DNA from: Micromonospora sediminimaris
GTDB lineage: Bacteria; Actinomycetota; Actinomycetes; Mycobacteriales; Micromonosporaceae
DNA length: 64,000 nucleotides
Direction: 5' to 3'
Assembly (NCBI GenBank): GCA_900112325.1
Contig: FOLJ01000003.1
Span: 372,001 to 436,000, forward strand
Shown piece by piece: positions 60,506 to 64,000 of this stretch (positions within the stretch are counted from its first letter, which is position 1; every line of letters begins with the position of its first letter). The notes under the pieces are model-generated. The model searched no databases, was not told the DNA's origin, and was given only the letters and a program-made list of their open reading frames with translations. A program made the position numbers and the translations under genes.

Positions 60506-61207
60506 TCACACCCCGATTGACTCGGCCGCCTCGACCAGCCGACCGTCGCGCAGCACCAGCACCCGGTCGGCCAGCTCCACAAGCGTCGGGTCATGCGTTG
60601 CCACCAGCGCGGTCATGCCCCGGGCATGCACCAGCGCCCGCAGCAGGTCCATCACCGCCCGGCCGGTCTCCGAGTCCAACTGGCCGGTCGGCTCGTCAGC
60701 GATAAGCAGCGCCGGATCGTTGGCCAGCGCCCGGGCGATCGCCACCCGCTGCTGCTGCCCGCCGGACATCTCGTACGGCCGCTGCGCCGCGTGACCACCC
60801 AGCCCGACCAGCTCCAGCAGCACCGACACCCGCTGCTCACGGTCCGCCGCCGGAACCTTCGCCAGCCGCATCGGCACCCCCACGTTCTCCGCCGCGGACA
60901 GGATCGGAACCAGCCCGAAGGACTGGAACACGAACCCGATGGTGTCCCGACGCAGCCGCAGCAGATCCTTCTCGCTGGCCGCAGTGACCTCCTGACCGGC
61001 CACCCACACCCGCCCCGAGGTGGGCCGATCCAGGCCGCCGATGAGATTCAGCAGGGTGGTCTTGCCCGCCCCGGAACGGCCCCGCACCGCGACCAACTCA
61101 CCGCGACCAGCACGCAACGAGACGTCCCGCACCGCGTGGACCACCCGGTCGCCGACGCCGTAGTCGCGGCTGAGCCCCTCGACCCGGATCAGATCCTGCC
61201 CGCTCAC
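60506..61207 (-). CDS. ABC transporter ATP-binding protein (MacB/LolD type)
   Basis: A 233-residue ATPase with Walker A GRSGAGKT (residues 43-50), signature MSGGQQQR, Walker B LLIADEPTG and the LolD-type FVFQSFGLVPILSAAENV. It would power an FtsX-like permease. Its GTG start at 61207 and GAGAGGGG ribosome site lie in the second copy of a 24-base direct repeat. Last gene of the three-gene operon. Confidence 0.94.
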   Translation of the reverse strand: MSGQDLIRVEGLSRDYGVGDRVVHAVRDVSLRAGRGELVAVRGRSGAGKTTLLNLIGGLDRPTSGRVWVAGQEVTAASEKDLLRLRRDTIGFVFQSFGLVPILSAAENVGVPMRLAKVPAADREQRVSVLLELVGLGGHAAQRPYEMSGGQQQRVAIARALANDPALLIADEPTGQLDSETGRAVMDLLRALVHARGMTALVATHDPTLVELADRVLVLRDGRLVEAAESIGV

Positions 61208-61250
61208 CGCGTACCCCTCTCGTCCCCGCTCACCGCGTACCCCTCTCGTC
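61201..61250. repeat. 24-base direct repeat at an operon junction
   Basis: CGCTCACCGCGTACCCCTCT and the next four bases CGTC occur at 61201-61224 and again at 61227-61250. On the coding strand each copy contains a GAGAGGGG ribosome site and a GTGAGCG start. One copy ends the upstream ATPase gene; the other starts the downstream one. Confidence 0.9.
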
Positions 61251-62198
61251 GCCGGACCGGACCTGGACGTGGTCCGGCTCCAGGGTCAACCTCACCCGGT
61301 CCCGTAGCGCCAACGCGTCGACGAAACCCGCCGGAAGCTGCATCCGCCCGGCCCGGTCCAGCACCGCGTACTCCTCGGTCACCAACTCCTCGACGCCGTC
61401 GGCACCGACCCGCGCCGTGCGGTGCACCTCCGAGGCGGTGCGACCGTCGCGGATCGACACCGTACGGCGCACCTGTGCGGCGACCTGCGGGTCATGGGTC
61501 ACCATCACCACGGTCACCCCCAGCTCGGCATTGATGGTGCGCAGCGCGGCGAAGACCTCCCCGGCCGTCGCCTCGTCCAGCTCACCGGTCGGCTCGTCGG
61601 CGAAGAGCACCTCCGGGTCGTTGGCCACCGCCACCGCGACGGCGCAGCGCTGCTGCTCGCCGCCGCTCATCTGCCCCGGCCGACGATCCGCGCAGTAGCC
61701 GACACCGACCAGCTCCAGCAGCTCGGCCGCCCGCCGCCGAGCGGCCCGGCCACCCCGGCGCGACAGCCGCATCGGCAGCTCCACGTTCTCCCGGGCCGTC
61801 AGGTACGGCAGCAGGTTGCGTGCGGTCTGCTGCCACACGAACCCGACGGTGTGCCGCCGATACCGCAACCGCTTGGCGGCCGACATGGTCAGCAGGTCGT
61901 AACCGGCCACCCGGGCGATGCCCGCGGTCGGCGTGTCCAGCCCGGACAGGATGTTCAACACCGTCGACTTGCCGGAACCAGACGCGCCCACGATGGCCAG
62001 CAGCTCACCACGGTCCACCACCAGGTCGAGGCCCTGCAACGCGACGACCTCCACCCCCTCGCTGGTAAAGATGCGGACCAGCCCGTCGCAGACGATGTGC
62101 CCGCGCAGCCGGTCGGCGCCCCCGGCCCGGGCGGCGGCTCGTTCCGCCGCCCGTCGTTGCAACGTCGCCAGGTCCGGCACATCCGACACCGCCGTCAT
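61230..62198 (-). CDS. ABC transporter ATP-binding protein with C-terminal extension
   Basis: A 322-residue ATPase with Walker A GASGSGKS (residues 71-78), signature MSGGEQQR and Walker B LFADEPTG. An N-terminal extension of about 35 residues and a C-terminal tail of about 65 residues (EEYAVLDRAGRMQLPAGFVDAL) go beyond the usual 230; the tail resembles an AbrB-like swapped-hairpin module. The start overlaps the permease stop (ATGA). It pairs with the second ATPase and the FtsX-like permease. Confidence 0.92.
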   Translation of the reverse strand: MTAVSDVPDLATLQRRAAERAAARAGGADRLRGHIVCDGLVRIFTSEGVEVVALQGLDLVVDRGELLAIVGASGSGKSTVLNILSGLDTPTAGIARVAGYDLLTMSAAKRLRYRRHTVGFVWQQTARNLLPYLTARENVELPMRLSRRGGRAARRRAAELLELVGVGYCADRRPGQMSGGEQQRCAVAVAVANDPEVLFADEPTGELDEATAGEVFAALRTINAELGVTVVMVTHDPQVAAQVRRTVSIRDGRTASEVHRTARVGADGVEELVTEEYAVLDRAGRMQLPAGFVDALALRDRVRLTLEPDHVQVRSGDERGTR

Positions 62199-64000
62199 CG
62201 GTTCTCCTCTCCCAGACGCAGCACCTCACCGAGGCGCATCCGCCGGTTCATCAGGTTCTCCACCGCCAGCCCGGTCACCAGGCCCAGGACCACCAGCCCC
62301 AACACCGAAGCCAGGACCAACGGATCCAGGTGATCACGAACCGGCACGCCGGGCACGAACGCGGACAGCCCGAGGGTCGGCCCCAGGATCCGGGGCAGGG
62401 CCACCCCCACCGCCGCCCCGGTCAACGCCGCGACCAGCACCAACGGCACCAGCTCGTACACCAGCAGCCGTCGGCCACGGCGGGCGGACAGGCCCAGGGT
62501 GCGCAGCCGGGACAGCATCCGGCCCCGCCCGGCCGCGTCGGCGACCACCGCGAACCCGACGGCGAGCACCGCCAGCGCGGTACCCCCGGCCGCGCCGGCC
62601 GTGAACGCCAAGGTCAGGACGTCGTTGGCCCCGGTCCGGTCCAGGTTTTCGCGGTACGCCCGCCAGGTCTCCAGGGCCGCCGGCACCTGGGTACGCGTCA
62701 CCTCCACCCCGAGCACCGCCGACTGCCGCCGCCGTTGCGCGTCGTCGGCCACCCCCAACAACTGCGCCTGATCGATGTCGTCACCGGCGACCAGGTACCG
62801 GTTCGGGATGATCGGCGTGTACTCGTACTCGGGCAGCGCCTGCCACGGCAGCACCACGAACCGTTCGGTGCCCAACCCGACGCCCGGGAAGGCGTCGGCC
62901 ACCTCGGCGACCCGGAACTCGTACAACCTGCCCTGCACATCGACGGCAGCCCGGTCACCGACCTGCGCCGCCACCTGCGACGACACCACCGCCGGTACCG
63001 GCCCGTCACCCCGGGCGGCAGCCCGCAGGGCGGCCGGCACATCCACCTCGACACCGCTGCGCGCCACCACCTCCGCGAAGGCCGGGCCGTCCACCACCAG
63101 CACCCGGGCCGTGCCGATCTGCCGCGACGGCACCCCGGCCCCCGGTGCCAGCCGACGATTCGAGTCCACCCACACCCGAGCCACCGCCGTCACCCCGGCC
63201 ACCCCAGACAACGCGTCCTGAGCATCGGGGGAGAAGGTGTACCCGGTCAGCCAGGCGTCCGCCGGCACCGTCAACGTGGCCGCCCGGTCCCGGGCCGCCG
63301 CGACGGTGGTGGTGACCACCCCACCGAAGACCCCGGTGCTGACCGCGACGATCAACACCGCCAACGGACCCAGCGCCACGGGCGCACCCCGTCCGGCGCG
63401 GGCGACACCGAGGAACAGCACCGCACCCCGGGCCCGCGCGGCCAACCGACCGGCCGCCCGCAGCGGCCACGGCAACAGCCGCACCGCCACCAGCGCGGCG
63501 GCGACCGCGACCAGCACCGGCACCGAACTGAGGTACGCGTCGACCCCGGCGCCCGGGGCGAGACCACGGCGGCGCAGCAACACCACCCCGAGCGCGGCCA
63601 GCACCAGCACGCCCGCCTCGACGGTCAGCCGCCGCACCGACGGCCGTCGCCACGCCACATCGGCACGCCCGGTCACCACCCCGACCCGCCGCTGCGAGTG
63701 CATCGCCAACACCGGCACCACGGCGGTGGTGAGCACCGCCACCGCCAGCACCAACCACGGAAACGCCCCGTCGCGACCCGGCACCCGGCTGCCGACGAAC
63801 CAACCGACAAGCACCGCCAACGGCTGCACGGGCGCGGACTCGGCGAGGCTACGCAGCCCGATGGCGGAAAGCGCCGCACCCCGGGCCCGCAGCAACGCGA
63901 ACTCGTCACGTCGCCGCAGCACCGTCAACCGCGCCGCCAGCACGATCAGCCCGAGCAGGCTGGCGACCAGCCCCGCCTGCACGACCGCGAGCAGGGCCTG
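62195..64000 (-). CDS. FtsX-like ABC permease, 5' end beyond window
   Basis: At least 602 codons of a large permease; the reading frame stays open to the window edge, so the N-terminus is missing. Visible are repeated blocks of hydrophobic helices around a large outside domain (about 62690-63250, e.g. VPSRQIGTARVLVVDG) and the final FtsX domain (YELVPLVLVAALTGAAVGVAL). This is the permease of a MacB-type system acting on envelope substrates or peptides. It overlaps the ATPase start by ATGA. Confidence 0.9.
   Translation of the reverse strand, partial: QALLAVVQAGLVASLLGLIVLAARLTVLRRRDEFALLRARGAALSAIGLRSLAESAPVQPLAVLVGWFVGSRVPGRDGAFPWLVLAVAVLTTAVVPVLAMHSQRRVGVVTGRADVAWRRPSVRRLTVEAGVLVLAALGVVLLRRRGLAPGAGVDAYLSSVPVLVAVAAALVAVRLLPWPLRAAGRLAARARGAVLFLGVARAGRGAPVALGPLAVLIVAVSTGVFGGVVTTTVAAARDRAATLTVPADAWLTGYTFSPDAQDALSGVAGVTAVARVWVDSNRRLAPGAGVPSRQIGTARVLVVDGPAFAEVVARSGVEVDVPAALRAAARGDGPVPAVVSSQVAAQVGDRAAVDVQGRLYEFRVAEVADAFPGVGLGTERFVVLPWQALPEYEYTPIIPNRYLVAGDDIDQAQLLGVADDAQRRRQSAVLGVEVTRTQVPAALETWRAYRENLDRTGANDVLTLAFTAGAAGGTALAVLAVGFAVVADAAGRGRMLSRLRTLGLSARRGRRLLVYELVPLVLVAALTGAAVGVALPRILGPTLGLSAFVPGVPVRDHLDPLVLASVLGLVVLGLVTGLAVENLMNRRMRLGEVLRLGEENR

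Noticed and set aside
1..64000. CRISPR arrays, tRNA and rRNA genes, insertion sequences
   Set aside because: No regularly spaced repeats, no T-loop/anticodon patterns and no transposase-like frames were found; a covariance-model scan could still reveal a missed tRNA.

Overview
The window is high-GC DNA, with frequent GTG starts and many GTGA/ATGA stop-start overlaps. Together with an RbpA homologue, split Lnt/Ppm genes, a HAIR-type heat-shock operator and an abundance of LacI/ROK sugar regulators, this indicates a chromosomal segment of a filamentous actinomycete, most likely Micromonosporaceae (Micromonospora-like). That assignment is inferred from gene content and composition; no database search was possible. 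I found no rRNA, tRNA, CRISPR array or insertion sequence.

Layout. 0-8.4 kb: a cut-off lipoprotein gene, a GH51 arabinofuranosidase, a LacI regulator, a methyltransferase, and a tightly coupled trio (Gfo/Idh oxidoreductase, DUF993 aldolase-like protein, TIM-barrel isomerase) behind a LacI-type palindrome. 7.4-12.1 kb: housekeeping and metabolism (5'-3' exonuclease, VOC protein, small membrane protein, M24 peptidase, acyl-CoA dehydrogenase, Lrp regulator). 12.3-15.5 kb: a two-gene surface-glycopolymer unit (pyruvyltransferase plus CDP-glycerol glycerophosphotransferase-like protein). 15.6-16.8 kb: a phosphatase and a CsbD stress protein.

16.9-25.1 kb is the metabolic highlight: kamA, diverging from a six-gene operon kdd - amidohydrolase - kamD - kamE - kal - MutL-like reactivase. 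These are most of the steps of the anaerobic lysine-fermentation pathway (lysine to beta-lysine to 3,5-diaminohexanoate to 5-amino-3-oxohexanoate, then deamination of 3-aminobutyryl-CoA). The cleavage enzyme Kce is not in the window, and an extra amidohydrolase sits inside the operon. A possible small RNA and a strong terminator follow.

25.5-33.5 kb: an XRE/cupin repressor diverging from a thioredoxin-reductase-like/methyltransferase fusion, then lnt, ppm1, an FxsA protein, rbpA, a flavin-type oxidoreductase and a zinc-motif coiled-coil protein. 33.5-49.2 kb: a carbohydrate locus with GH95, LacI, GH3, ROK regulator, a three-component sugar ABC importer, GH31 and GH42. The enzyme set (alpha-fucosidase, beta-glucosidase, alpha-xylosidase, beta-galactosidase) fits stepwise dismantling of imported xyloglucan oligosaccharides, and shared AGTT-N17-AACT sites link the ROK regulator, the importer and the GH31/GH42 pair.

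49.4-57 kb is a patchwork: an apparent pseudokinase, LysE exporter, DUF1992, cold-shock protein, MerR-like regulator, a long AT-rich-containing gap, VOC and DUF1062 proteins, HNH endonuclease and an orphan tyrosine recombinase. 57-64 kb: FkbM methyltransferase, GT39-like membrane transferase, Hsp20 under a HAIR operator, a secreted NTF2-like protein, and a MacB-type ABC system (two ATPases and an FtsX-like permease cut by the window end).
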